64,000 bases of DNA, from positions 18,555,936 to 18,619,935 of the forward strand of contig OZ010787.1 in assembly GCA_963932465.1 (NCBI GenBank). The letters are read 5' to 3'. The stretch's first letter is position 1; the number at the start of each line of letters is the position of its first letter. The notes beneath the pieces were generated by a model. It was not told the DNA's origin. It did no database searches and was given only the letters and a program-made list of their open reading frames with translations. Of the stretch, positions 33,606 to 45,091 are shown piece after piece. A program made the position numbers and the translations under genes. This DNA is from Maratus speciosus (lineage: Eukaryota > Arthropoda > Arachnida > Araneae > Salticidae).

Positions 33606-34370
33606 AACATAGAGAGGTGGTGTGATTTTTATTTTTGTAAAATTTATTATATTGTATAGGATTATTATTAATTTTCCGTTTCAGGAACCAGCATTCGCTG
33701 TAGGAATGGTTCTTTATTTTACAATATGAACAAAATTTATTACCTCTCTTGCGGTCTGTGTTAACTAATTTTTCTCGAGCCTTATATGCTTTAGTGCTAT
33801 GTTCCAAGTTTTCGGAATTCTCAACTCTACGAGTAGAGTCGTCGAATAGTTTGCTTTTAATAAAACTGGGCGTTAATTCTTCTTCGTTTCTCGACTTAAC
33901 ACCGTAATCAATGTAACGTATGACAGCGGTAGTGAGCACAAAAAGAGTGCCGATATATGAAAGTCGGCTACGTTTTCTCCAATCGCAGCTAATTTGTCGA
34001 TAAGTTACAATAATTCCGTAATGTGTGTGATTAAGTTCACTCCTGCGTTTAGCTTTGTGCTATACAACTTCCGAAGGAGGTGTTATTTGCTTGAGAGATT
34101 GGACCGTTCTTGAATATTTTTCAAAGTGCCCCAAGTCTCTCGAGCCGTGTTTAAATGTTTGATGTTTATTATTTGCCCATCTTCAATACTAAGATTGATA
34201 AGTGCCCGCGCTTTCTTCTTCCAATCTGCAGTCAAAGGGACTGGGGCTTAGTCAGTAATGACAACAAATAGCTCTTCTCTAATTAAAAGCATTTCTATTT
34301 TGAAACGCATATTAGAATAATTATTGGCGTTCAGTTTTTCAATTGCTGCACTATCTTTTGCGTAAGCCAT
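33553..34370 (-). pseudogene. copia gag
   Basis: The start codon is at 34370-34368 (MAYAKDSAAIEKLNANNYSN), followed by RFKIEMLLIREE, the usual copia gag opening. A stop follows about 40 codons in. Later pieces include SFIKSKLFDDSTRR and the zinc knuckle CSYCKIKNHSYSEC (CX2CX4HX4C) at about 33700-33740. The protein would have formed the particle shell and bound RNA. Confidence 0.85.
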
Positions 34371-34518
34371 AATTTTTTTCTTTCCTCTAAGTCAATTAGG
34401 TACTTTTCCCTTCAGCTGACTACCGGATTTTATTTATCTGGCTTAATTTGCCTAAATGGATATCTATATTTATTTAATTACTAAATTAGACATTAAATCA
34501 GTCTCTATAATCAAAATA

Positions 34519-35321
34519 TGTTACAAAAATATATGCCTAACAGCTCTTGGCGTGAGTTCGCACGCTCCTCAATTAATCATATTCTATGAAATCAAATAGC
34601 ATTATGCCTCACTATAGCAAAAAAGAAGAAGAAGTAATTCGCTTACCTTTTATAGATATCCGTATCGTGCACCGGTTAGCCAGGAATTTAATGAATTATT
34701 GTGGAAAGGTAATATTATTTAGCGATCGTGTATCTATTTCATGGTTGTTCATCGGCGTTAATCATCTTATATCATTGTGCAGTGTGTATATGGCGTTATA
34801 CTTTATGAATCTACTTATGTGAGAGGAAAGAAAAAGAGAATTTAATTAAACATATTAAGAAAGAAAGAGCGTAACATTTTCGACGACTCTCACAGTTGAG
34901 AGCTGATAGGAAAGTGAGTTATAAAACACATTTTCATCGCACGGTTTATAAAATTAATTTTTAACAAGTATATATATATATTTTCACTTTGTTGCAATCA
35001 TCCAATTAAGTATAACTGGCTATTTATATTAAAGTCAAAATGAAATAAATGTTCGGTAAAAAAGTTCAGTGTATAAATCAATTACAGTGTTTATAAGTTT
35101 TTATGCAAGCCAGAAGAACATACGCGTGAGCATATGGCTAAGCATTACATATTTCACATGATACGAAAAAAGAAGAAATACAGATTTTCTGGTTTTTTAT
35201 CTATGAGCTGCAATGCGTTCTTCCACTTTGAACTTTTAATTATGTTATTTTCAGTAGTGAAGGAGGGAAAAAGGTTTCGGATCTTTATTAGGGGATTACA
35301 ATATTGAAATATCTGCCATCA
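34519..35321 (-). repeat. 5' LTR of the copia element
   Basis: This is an 803-bp intact LTR; on the minus strand it is the upstream one and would hold the promoter. It differs from the 3' LTR by scattered substitutions and a longer TA run at the site where Tc1 inserted in the other copy. A small plus-strand frame inside it is not considered a gene. Confidence 0.9.
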
Positions 35322-35326
35322 TTTTA

Positions 35327-36413
35327 AAGGTTTTACCATTTTAAAAATTCTTCATATGACGCACGATATATCTTTTTTTTCTACAAAATTTCATTAAAAT
35401 ATTCTATTTTCCCCAAATTTGGTAGTTCATTTTGTAATTCAAGAATGATTATTCTAGACGCTTCAGTCTTTTTTGCTGTGTTTTTCATGTATGTTTAATT
35501 AACTTTGCATTAAAAGGACTACTTTATGGAGCTAAATATTTTCTGAGGGGTTTTTTAGTTCAGCCTTAAGTAAATTATTATAGTTTGAAATTGTTTACAG
35601 CGCCATAACAACTCAATACGTTTCCTTCGCTTAGTTTGTTTTTAGTTAGTCTGGTAAACATTTTTAGATACCTCTTCGATTAGTGAAATTTTTGAAATTT
35701 TCGATTAGTGTGCAAAGCACTTTTCTAGAAAAATGGCATCAAATTTTTGAAAATGAAATTTTCAGAAAATGCTGAAAAAAGAAGTAATTTAAAAAAAAAA
35801 TCGAAAAACTCTTTCAAAAATTAATATTTTACTAACAGCATTATAGACCCAGACATAAGTAACAGCATGCACGAGCACTGAGGTTTAGAAAATCATTTTT
35901 TTTTTTTTTTTTTTTTTTTTTGTCATCGCAAGATGTATTCCAAAAAGTTAGGAAAAACTGTGTAATCGGCAATTGATAAGTTTTCGCTTAAATAAGTTAA
36001 AAAATAAATAAGTTTGAAGTAATCAAATTGTATTACAATCAAATTACATAAATGTTTATAACCTAATCGTAAGTAAACTAACGTCTAAAGAATTGTAGTA
36101 CTGCAGAATGAAAATGAAAATTGGCTTTTTAATGGTTCTTGATTGTTATTTATTAAACTAGCACACTTTTATTTTAATGGAAGTTCGTGAATATATATAT
36201 ATATATATATATATATTTAAATTTCAAAATTTGAAATCGAGCTGTTATATATACTTTCTAACAATGACACATCAAAAATAATATCGTAGTACATTATCTG
36301 TCTATATATGTATATTTTGGGGGGGAGAAAATTGAGTGTGTATCTATTGCAGTTTTCCCCATGCAATATATGTTTCGATTATTTCGGTTAGTACGGTAAT
36401 ATCAAGAGATTAA
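35327..36413. other. AT-rich stretch with microsatellites
   Basis: It holds a T run of about 27 at 35898-35922 and an AT microsatellite at 36190-36215. No coding or transposon ends were recognised. Near 35675-35715 the phrase cgattagtg is repeated. Confidence 0.5.
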
Positions 36414-37099
36414 TTACCGTATAATCCGGCGTATAACGCGCACTTTTAATACCAAAAATAAGATCGGAATTTACGGGTGCCCGTTATATGCAGAATATAA
36501 AAATAATAGATTTAAAAATAAGGAAAAGATGAGCATAAGAAACTAGCTTTAATAATGAATAAACTTTAAAAAACCCAGCTTTAATCATTTTTGTTGTATG
36601 AGTTGATTCGATTAGGATTTAGTAGGTATGTGGAAAATATGATATTTTTATCATATTATGAATAAAAAGTGATTGTGTTTGAAAATATTGCACCTCTTAT
36701 CGCTTGTCACTTCAGTATACCATTCTTCGAAAGCTTAGGAAAATTCTTGGAATGAATGACTTCAAAAAATCGTATATGTAAGTAAATTTCAGGTTCCTTT
36801 ACAAAGAAAAGGATGCGCGTTATACGGAATATACACTGTTAAAAATTTGCAGCATTCTGGCAGGTCATTTGACCGTTTTTTCCGAAAACGGTTACACATA
36901 CCGTAATTTAACACTATTCTGACCATATTATTGGCCATTTTATGGTCAGAATATAGTTAAATTATGGTTATGAAACCATTTTTCAAAAAACGGTCGAATG
37001 ACCTGCCAGAATGCTGCAAAATTTTTAACAGTGTACCTAAAAATAGAATAATACAGTCTAAATTCGTAGATGTGCGTTTTACGCCAGATTTTGCGGTAA
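36414..37099. mobile_element. MITE with TTACCG ends
   Basis: The left end reads TTACCGTATAATCCGGCGTA. The right end, read inward, is TTACCGCAAAATCTGGCGTA, and both continue with AACGC. A second copy of the terminal phrase (gcgcgttatacggaata) lies beside the inserted 200-bp element. The length is 686 bp including that insertion. No coding frame. Confidence 0.75.
36834..37033. mobile_element. 200-bp palindromic MITE nested in the TTACCG element
   Basis: It begins CACTGTTAAAAATTTGCAGC and ends as its inverse, with TA on both sides. Most of its length folds back: gcattctggcaggtcatttg near the left end pairs with the equivalent on the right, and a second stem is formed by ccgtaatttaac and tatagttaaattatgg. 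CACTG with TA duplication is typical of Tc1/mariner-derived MITEs. Confidence 0.8.
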
Positions 37100-37176
37100 C
37101 CGCATTAATTGTAAACGTGTACTAAACCTGTATCTGGCATCTGTTGCCAAAAAAAAATGTGTTCTGCATCAGACGC

Positions 37177-37222
37177 CGTCAGTTATCACTATTGATAAAA
37201 CTATCAATAGTGATAACTGACG
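37177..37222. repeat. Perfect 20-bp-arm hairpin
   Basis: cgtcagttatcactattgat, six bases, then its exact reverse complement. The first 15 bases (cgtcagttatcacta) recur near 50019 as ccgtcagttatcactagcga, so the word belongs to a dispersed repeat. Confidence 0.8.
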
Positions 37223-37727
37223 ACATAGATAACGTATCTATCAGGCTTGGAGTCCGCCGCTAGAGCTTACTATTGTTCTGATTGTTGGAAAAACAAAAAT
37301 TCTTTCGTAGCATTAAAAAAAAGAAAAAAAACTAGAAAACAGGAATTCTGCTTTTTCAGAAATTAGTGTCACCCCCAATGAAAAAAAATATATATGTATA
37401 TATAAATAGTGCAAAACATATTTCAATTTTAAGACTTAGAGTACACGCTTTTATTTTATGTAAAATGACGTCATTCGCATCCGAATAAGAATTCCACATT
37501 TACGATCCACTCTTAAACATCTACGGTAAAGTAGACATAGGACGTCACTATCGCGAAATAATACACAAATGCCGCAAAAAGATGCCGTCATTAAAGGAAC
37601 TCGACCAAAAAAAAAAAAAAACGGCTGTCTAATGATTCATAGGCCTTCATTTGTTTGTAACGTTAGTATAGATACTTAAAATAAAATATAGTTTATAATA
37701 GCTCCATGTTTTAACAGAAATCATTCA

Positions 37728-38035
37728 TTTATATTTTTTCAAAATAGCACGTATTTTAATTACATTTTCTTTCGGTTGTTATGAGAAAATGGCAACAAAA
37801 ATATTTAATTAATTTTTTATAACTATTTTTCCTTTACTTTCTGCAGAAATGGAGTACTTCCGTTGCCAATATTAAGCAGATGGCTCCAAAAATTACAAGA
37901 AAATTAATATTGCAAAAATGAATGAAGATGCAGTTTTTACACAAATTGCATTTAAAAGTACTTTTTTTTTTCAATACGACGGTATAAAAATGGAAAATGT
38001 GCGATGCTTAAAAGTTTAAAAAATTGCTATAGAGT
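37728..38035 (-). repeat. Inverted copy of a Helitron-like interior
   Basis: The segment (agcacgtattttaatt, aaatggcaacaaaaat, agtacttccgttgcc, cgacggtataaaaatgg) is the reverse-complement relative of about 41080-41410. No coding potential. The terminal TCTATA sequence of this copy was not found. Confidence 0.5.
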
Positions 38036-38105
38036 ATTTAATCGTACTGCTTTGTTTTACGGCTGGCTTCTGTAAGGTAACGTTAATTTTTGGAGACGTC
38101 GCAAA

Positions 38106-38350
38106 CAGTGGCGTGGCGTCCGGTCATCGCTGGATGCGGCGATGACCAAGCAATATTTTAAAACTCTTAATAAGCTTTTAAAACTCTACGATCCAGTTTT
38201 AGCAGAACATTTGGAGTTCATGTATAAGTGAAGGTAAGATTTAAAGTTTCTTTTTTGAACATTCAACCATTGAATTTTAGAGTTAATAATTTTTCACCAC
38301 AAACTTAAATAATTGCGATGACCACCGAAAATTTTCACGCCACGCCACTG
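38106..38350. mobile_element. hAT-type MITE with perfect 8-bp target duplication
   Basis: It starts CAGTGGCGTGGCGT and ends ACGCCACGCCACTG, with gtcgcaaa on both sides (38098-38105 and 38351-38358). CAGxG ends with an 8-bp duplication define the hAT superfamily. The inner words gtcatcgctgg and gcgatgaccacc form a second inverted pair. The 245-bp body has no coding frame. Confidence 0.9.
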
Positions 38351-38649
38351 GTCGCAAAATAAGTTGGAAGAAAGAAATAGCTTACCGTACCGGGGTCTAA
38401 AACAAAAAAAAAAGTGAACACAACGCAATTATTCCATAAGATGCAACGATTCAGTTTGCCCTTTCGGCATTATAATGCATTAAAAATCAGATCTGAAAAA
38501 AAAATGTATTATCGTAATGTAGATTTTTTTTTCTTTTACAGGACTCTGATTAAGTCAAGCATTGAAAAATCAAATATGCAAATGTTGAACAATGTAAATA
38601 ATAATTTTTAAAAATAGAGAAGCGAATAATTCTTATATTTAGATTAAAA

Positions 38650-38695
38650 TAATATATTTAATATATATATATATATAATATTAATATATAATATA

Positions 38696-38744
<49 letters not shown>

Positions 38745-38776
38745 ATATATATATAATATTTAAATATATATATTTC
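38650..38776. repeat. Long TA/ATT microsatellite
   Basis: About 125 bp of interrupted TA repeats with taatat variants. Confidence 0.9.
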
Positions 38777-39383
38777 TTATATTACATTAAAATAATATAT
38801 TTAATTAATTTTTAAATATGTACGTACTATTCATATTTACTGCAATTAACAATGTTAGTCATTATTAACATCTAAGTATACTAAGCATATTAGGGCATTT
38901 CCTCTTAATTATCTTTTGTAATCCATTTTGGCACACACCCTGATAGTTGTTTCAGATTTAGAACGCAGATTCAAGGTTTAGACAATCTTATCAATGTAAG
39001 AATTCTTTTCTCGGATCTGAGCTTGTTGTTCTTTACAAAGGGATTCTGGAAAATACACAAGGTATTAAACAAATAAGGCTTCTTATCATTCAGAATATTT
39101 CTTTTTTACACTCGTAGCTTTAAAAGCTAGAAAGAACACTTTGAAAACTCCAACAAAACAAAATGTGTCTATTTTCGTAAAAGAAAATTCTGGCAACATT
39201 ATAGTTTGCCGCATTGTTTCTCAACCAGTGTGTTGCAATACACAAATGGCAAACGGTGATTGGTGAAATACAATTAAACCACAACGAAATATGGGAAATA
39301 TTAGTATGTTTTGAAAAAATTAATAAAGTCTGAGCTAAAATTTCATTTTCTTTTCATCATTTCATTGCTGAAAAACTGGATAT

Positions 39384-39385
39384 CC

Positions 39386-39416
<31 letters not shown>
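39384..39416. repeat. Poly(C) and (CA)n tract
   Basis: About 18 C followed by about seven CA units. Confidence 0.9.
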
Positions 39417-40372
39417 CCAGATGTAGCTTATTGTAAACATGAAAAAATATATTTAGAGGCTCTTTCATTAATAAAAATTATATTTTTATAAGCATGGAAT
39501 TTTCTATCACATCACTAACAATAAGTTAATATTGACTATAGCTTGGTCCAATATTCGACCAATACTGTATCCACTGACATAAAATACTGCTCCAGTATTG
39601 AGCAGTTGGTATTTTTCGAATATTGCATCAACTTTGGCGAGAAATATTTAGCCGATGCAAAAGCCAATAAAACCAATATTGGCGCAATATTGGTGTTTCG
39701 TTGGAAATATTCCCATTGTAAAGTTATTTCATGCCAATGAATGCAATAATGGCCCAAGATATAGCCAGCATTGGCTTATTAGGAGCAGGATTTTCTTTGC
39801 AACATTTTCCTTCTACAGGCTGATTTTAATACATAGCAGTAAGCTCGAAGCCGCAATGGTCGTCCGATGGCTTCAGGACTCCGAGACCAACCCTTACCAC
39901 TTTTCGGTGTCTTTAATTTAACGGATTTCTCTTTCAAATTTGTTTGGTGACGTTTTTTTATTTATTTATTTTTTCTGTTGGATCAAGTGTCGGAAAGAGT
40001 GTAGAACCCTCCAACGGGCTTTTATTTTTGAAACTTTTTTTAAACGATATCTTTCACCAGATCAAATATTAACAGTAATTATTTGCATATTAACTCAATT
40101 TTTTTTTTTATTTCTTCGTATTTGTTTGCGATTCATACGTGTTTTTGTCAACAAATGAGTTTTTGCTTATAAAATGTTAATTTGAATATCACTTATATAT
40201 TTTCAACAACCATAAGTTATTTTTGAACTCTTTTTCTCTTTTATGACACCCTACTGAAGAGACCTGGTAAATTTAATAACCCTAATAATTAATGCAGAGG
40301 AACCTCATACAAGGACGTATCGAAAAACAAGCCCCAGCGAACTGTGTGCATATGTTATTTTATCCCTGTATC

Positions 40373-40539
40373 CAGAGGTGTAAAAATCTAGGAGTTAGCG
40401 GGTAGTCTCTCACCACTAAATTTTATTAGTTTTCTTCGCTTAAATTTTATTAGCACTCTTGCAAAAAAATTAGACGAAATATTAGACAGAAAATAACGAA
40501 AAACATTTAGTGGTGAGAGACAGACCGCTGGCGCCTCTG
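40373..40539. mobile_element. hAT-like MITE, 167 bp
   Basis: The ends CAGAGGTGTAAAAATC and (inward from the right) CAGAGGCGCCAGCGG begin CAGAGG, and tctctcaccactaaa follows inside both. The flanks cctgtatc and tctgtatg agree at six of eight positions, consistent with a slightly eroded 8-bp target duplication. Confidence 0.7.
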
Positions 40540-41019
40540 TCTGTATGACCATCGCTTAAGGGGATCCGGGGCTCAAAATTCTATTTTTTTATGTATAGAG
40601 ATTTTGTTATGAAATTTTTTTCTGAAATATCTTTTAATATAATAAGAATATAGCATGTTAAAAAAAATCTGAAAAATTTTAAATATTTTCCTAAAAAAAA
40701 TTAAATTGTAAAATTTTAAACATATTTAACTTTTGATATAACTCTGGAAGTACTTGCTCGATTTACAAAATTTTTACACTTTCGTGTACAGAAAATGTGT
40801 CATTTTAATTCGTCTTCAGGATTTCTTAAAATATTGAATTTTATAAAAAAATATTAAGTTAAAAAAATGAAGTTTTTTATGAGTGAGTTGTGCATTAATT
40901 AGCATATTTTCACAATTGTCACTCAAAATTAAAAATTCTGATGACAATTTGTTGGAAATATAGCATAAAATCTCTGTTAAAAATTTCATGCATATATCTT
41001 GCAAGGAACTTTAGATATA

Positions 41020-41460
41020 TCTATATTATAAAGGACAAACATATCTGTGCGTAACGCATACGTCATTCTGCGAATGGCAACACTTTCAAATTTGAAATGA
41101 ATTTTCGTTTTGCAATTTTTGCTACTGAAATTTTTTAAACTTCTACACATCGCACATTTTCAGTTTTTATACCGTCGTATAAGGAAAAAAAAATGTACTT
41201 TTAAATGCAATTTGTTTGAAAGCTGTATCTCGATTTATTTTTGAAATATTAATTTTTTATTGTTTTTAGTACCAATTTTGTAATTGTGGCAACAGAAGTA
41301 CTCCTTTTCTATTAAAAGTAAAGGGAAAATAGTAGATTACTGAATTTTTTTGTTGCCATTTCCTCATAAAAATTGAAATTAAAATGCATGCTATGTCAAA
41401 AATACCATCTATCATCAAAAATCCTGTGAATTTTGGTTTTATTTCGTTTCTATTCATCAA
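41020..41460 (+). repeat. Helitron-like 5' end and interior
   Basis: It begins TCTATATTATAAAGGACAAA, close to the TCTATAxTATAAA starts at 49806, 52512 and 61566. Interior words (ccgtcgtataagg, aatgcaatttgtttgaaa, gctgtatctcgattta) recur near 61700. The 3' end is not identified. Confidence 0.5.
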
Positions 41461-42117
41461 TTAAATGTTTCTTGGTTTATAGCAAAAATATTTTACAAAC
41501 GATATAACACTTTCTCTTTACGAAAACGTATTTTAAATAATTGTGTGACTTTCCTTCACAATTACTTATTTCCTATCAGAAAGCTGAAAGAATGCAATTT
41601 TAATTATCAGCGTATAATAATATTTTCAGAATTTTAAAAAAATGATTTCTGATAATGAATTTAAAATGATCAAATTAAAATACCATTCTTTTAAACATGG
41701 TGAATACGGATATGAGAAGTACATATGTAAATTATGAGAAGGTGAAAATGATATCGGATTTAGATTTTACAGGGGAAAAAATTGATTTTATCAAACTAGA
41801 ATAAATTTTATCGTTTTGATTCGGGAAAACGAAGCATAAGAAACTGAATTGACAACTTCATCATAATAACTGTTTTTAATTATATTTTACTGATTATATA
41901 TGCGATTAAAGTTTACTTTTAACAATTCAGACAAACAACTGAGTTTTATGGAAACAGTATTTTGTTAATTTTAGGTTAAAATAATGTTTGTTTGAGAGTT
42001 AAACTAGCCAATTTAAGATGTGTTTTTTATTGTAACTAATTTTGTAGGTTTATTATAAATCAATGAAACAGTTCCTTCTTAAATATTTTCCTTCGTCGAA
42101 GTTCAGCGGGTTCCACA

Positions 42118-43510
42118 TAGAGGTCTGCACGGGCCCGGGCTTGGCCCGAGGCCCGTACCCGGCCCGGCCCGCGGGCCGGGCCGGGCCGGCGGAATGAAGA
42201 CGAATTTTCAAACGGGCCGGGCCGGGCCGGCAGAATTAGGACAATTTATTCAACGGGCCGGGCCGGGCCGACAGACAGAATAAACGGGCCGGGCCGGGCC
42301 GGCAAAAAAATTAATCGGGCCTATCGGCCCGATATAAGAATTTAAGCGAAGATTAAATACGAGCCATTTTCAATGAATATGATTTTCTCGAGAAGTATAA
42401 ATGTGCGTCACGAGCCGATGCGAGTTTAACAACATCAATACAGAAATGTAACATGTCCATCGTAGAGATCGGCATCGTACAGTTGCAAGATGTCTGATTC
42501 AGAGTTTAATGTTTTTTTCAGCAGACTCGTGCCGGGACGGAACTGGTCTTAATCGATCTCAGGATGCGTAGGACAGTCATTGTGTTTTGTAGTATTAATA
42601 GTGATAATGAACTTCTCTTAACAGTATCTTTGGAAATATACCTTAAGGTGGTTCTCATGTTCACTGCTCAACAATGCGAAGCTTTCAGACACATTTTCTG
42701 ACAAAAATTTTAACTATATATAAAGGCATAAAATTGACAGGAGCTGCCTATTGAAGGCATTTGGAAACGAATAGCTTTTTCCATATTTGATAAATTACTT
42801 ACAGAGATAACAGATATTCATGTCACGTGACTGTACGTTTTTCTCCTTTCCTGTGCTATCGCTTCCGGAAATTCGATTCAAAACGCTAACTTTGACAGTA
42901 TTTTCAGAGAGATATATTGCTTTTATCATAAAAAAACGACATTTACATAGCTTCTGAATAAGAATACCTGCTAATTTTACGCGTTTCCGAAAAGAAAAGA
43001 ATTCATAAATGTGTCGAAATGTAGCCCCATTGGATTTGAGAAAAGCCTTAAAAATGAGAGAAATATTTTCACAAATCTACTTTTTATTATACAGCTTCAA
43101 AAGTTATCATGTTTTTAATCCTTTATTCTGATGAACTACATTAATCTTTTAATGAATCATTTTATTTCCATTTTGAAATGTCTATAGACACGATGACAAA
43201 AACACTGTAAGTAATCGTTAATGTTTACTATTGTGTGTTTTCTGTTTTGCGAACATCATAGTAATGTAAAATATACTGTAAAATGTTCCCATAAATATGT
43301 ATGTAGTATTCATTAAAAGAATCGTAATTGTATGTTGAGAAAAAACTGATTTTTTTTTTTTTTTTTTTTTTGTAGAAATTGTGGAGGGCCGGGCCGGGCC
43401 TGTTTTCACTGATTTTTGTACGGGCCGGGCCGGGCCGAGAACTGTAAAAATGAAACGGGCCGGGCCGGGCCGGGCCCGGGCCTGGAAATTCCGGCCCGTG
43501 CAGACCTCTA
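42118..43510. mobile_element. hAT-type non-autonomous transposon with GGGCCGGGCC repeats
   Basis: It starts TAGAGGTCTGCACGGGCC and ends as the exact inverse, with the 8-bp duplication gttccaca at 42110-42117 and 43511-43518. TAGAG ends plus 8-bp duplication indicate hAT. Each terminus carries several gggccgggccggg blocks at about 40-50-bp intervals (left about 42155-42310, right about 43385-43480). They contrast strongly with the AT-rich core and probably are transposase binding sites. There is no transposase frame. A TTAA MITE (42643-43051) and a poly-T tract (43350-43372) lie inside. Confidence 0.9.
42643..43051. mobile_element. TTAA-flanked MITE, copy 3
   Basis: It starts TTAAGGTGGTTCTCA and ends TTGAGAAAAGCCTTAA, and is 409 bp long. 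Interior boxes (taactttgacagtattttca, agcttctgaataagaa) match copies 1 and 2. Its position inside the hAT element shows that it inserted later. Confidence 0.75.
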
Positions 43511-43757
43511 GTTCCACATCGTTCTTTTAAAGTTGACAAATCGTGAAAAAATTCATTCTGAGATAAATGGAGCTAAAGTTCTCATCAACGGGAGGCTGAT
43601 GCACCGCTTCTCAAGGCAAAAGGTATTATATCTCTGGATCTGATGAAGACAAAAGCATGCGGTTTGCGGTATTTAACGCTAAAAACTCAGTATTTTTTTA
43701 AGCCAATAAAAAAGTTGCATTTTTTTTTTGAGAATTTTTAGCCCCGGACCCCCTTAA

Positions 43758-44759
43758 AGTTCAATAATATTTGCGAAATACAGCAACAGATAGTAGATAG
43801 CTTCCATTAGCTTACATTTTGAATATTTAATTGGACATTTTTTTCTGTTCTGCGACAGAGAAAAGATTTTCTGTTTGAGAACCTAAACAAATACATGACC
43901 ATTTTTTTTCTTTTTTTTTTTTTTTTGTGGTAATGTGTCCAAAGTTTAAATTATCACAAAAAATCTGTTTAATAATTCCAATTCTTATATTATTTTAGTG
44001 ATTCTAAACGTTATATTAGGATCATTTTGTAACAAATGCATTTTTTTTTAATTCAGCATTATTTGTTTTAATAATCCACGATAAATATATTTTAAGGACG
44101 AAACATGTTTTTCGTTCACTTAAAAATAATTCATGCATGAGTAGGTTAAAGGAAATTAAAAGTAACTAGATAGTACTCGCCAAGATTTGACGGTAAATAA
44201 TTTGAATGTTCCATTAGAAAAATTTTTGAATTTTGAATTAGTTGCTTTTAAATTAATTATTGAAATCGTGACAAATTTTTATATTGCATAAGTGATTCCT
44301 ATTTCTTGAAGGCAAGCTAGAGGGTGCTGTCAGTCTAACCTATTGAATGAAGTGAAACAACTTTAAGTATATAATTTACAACCAATTATGCTTGCCTTTT
44401 ATCAGAAATTTACCAAAAAATTCTGGGCAGAGCATTTATTTTTACTTACTACAGTTTCTTTTCTTTTTTTTTTCTTTTTTTTTTTTTTTTTTTTTTTTTT
44501 TGAAAATATAACAATATCTATTTTATTTTTTTAACTACACGACTTTTAAAAGCTGCCATGAATTTTATTTATATCAGTCTCATTCTCTAAAAGCGTAATT
44601 TTGAAACTTCATGCAGTTAACGATTTATAATATATATTTTTTATTGCTTGAATTTTATTTTACTTTTTTCTTCATTTTTTAAATATTAAATCATGGATAT
44701 CAATATAATTTATTTTATAGTTCTTATACGAATATTTTCCTTTCTTTCCGTTTTATTTA

Positions 44760-44794
<35 letters not shown>

Positions 44795-45091
44795 AAAAGA
44801 AAGGAAAACTTTTCCTTCTGACTCACACACCTACATATTCGTAATAATGGTCAGAAAATATATACAAAAGTCGTAGATCAGCTCAATTTATTTAATTGAT
44901 AATTACATGCAAAACATTTTAGGTTAAATATTTTACATACAAAATTATTTTTTCAAAATATTTGTTAGTGTTAAATTTTATTTAATGATAAACCATTCAA
45001 ATAATAATAAAATCAAAATCATATAACTTCTCTTAATAAAATATGTCATTATCGAAATGAATTATCGCCAAAAATGGTACAGAAATCCTTT
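43758..45091. other. AT-rich stretch with long poly-T tracts
   Basis: T runs lie at about 43905-43926, 44466-44502 and 44762-44789. No reading frame, inverted ends or RNA gene was recognised. Confidence 0.5.

Larger units (their letters stand above)
28031..35321 (-). mobile_element. Ty1/copia LTR retrotransposon, nearly full length, decayed
   Basis: Two LTRs of about 800 bp (28031-30417 including an inserted Tc1 element, and 34519-35321) bracket gag-pol remnants on the minus strand. The 5-bp duplication tttta lies at 28026-28030 and 35322-35326. On the minus strand each LTR starts TGATxG and ends TAACA. A purine tract (aaggggaaact, about 30418-30430) precedes the 3' LTR. Coding order is gag, protease, integrase, reverse transcriptase, RNase H, which is diagnostic of copia. 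Without the Tc1 insertion the element is about 5.7 kb. Several stops and frameshifts make it inactive. Confidence 0.92.
40556..43757. mobile_element. TTAA-flanked element hosting other insertions
   Basis: The left end TTAAGGGGATCCGGGGCTCA and right end (inward) TTAAGGGGGTCCGGGGCTAA are an inverted pair and continue into aaaattct. Inside lie a Helitron-like 5' fragment (from 41020) and a complete hAT element (42118-43510) that itself carries a TTAA MITE. Removing the hAT element leaves about 1.8 kb without a coding frame. Confidence 0.65.

Noticed and set aside
34586..34822. 78-codon plus-strand frame
   Set aside because: It lies in the copia LTR, antisense to the element, and is not kept in the other LTR.
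39800..39921. Possible exon after a cttctacag acceptor
   Set aside because: Only a single acceptor-like word; no donor, homologous domain or continuing frame.
43218..43539. Two overlapping 100-codon frames rich in GPARP
   Set aside because: They are translations of the GGGCCGGGCC terminal blocks and poly-T of the hAT element.
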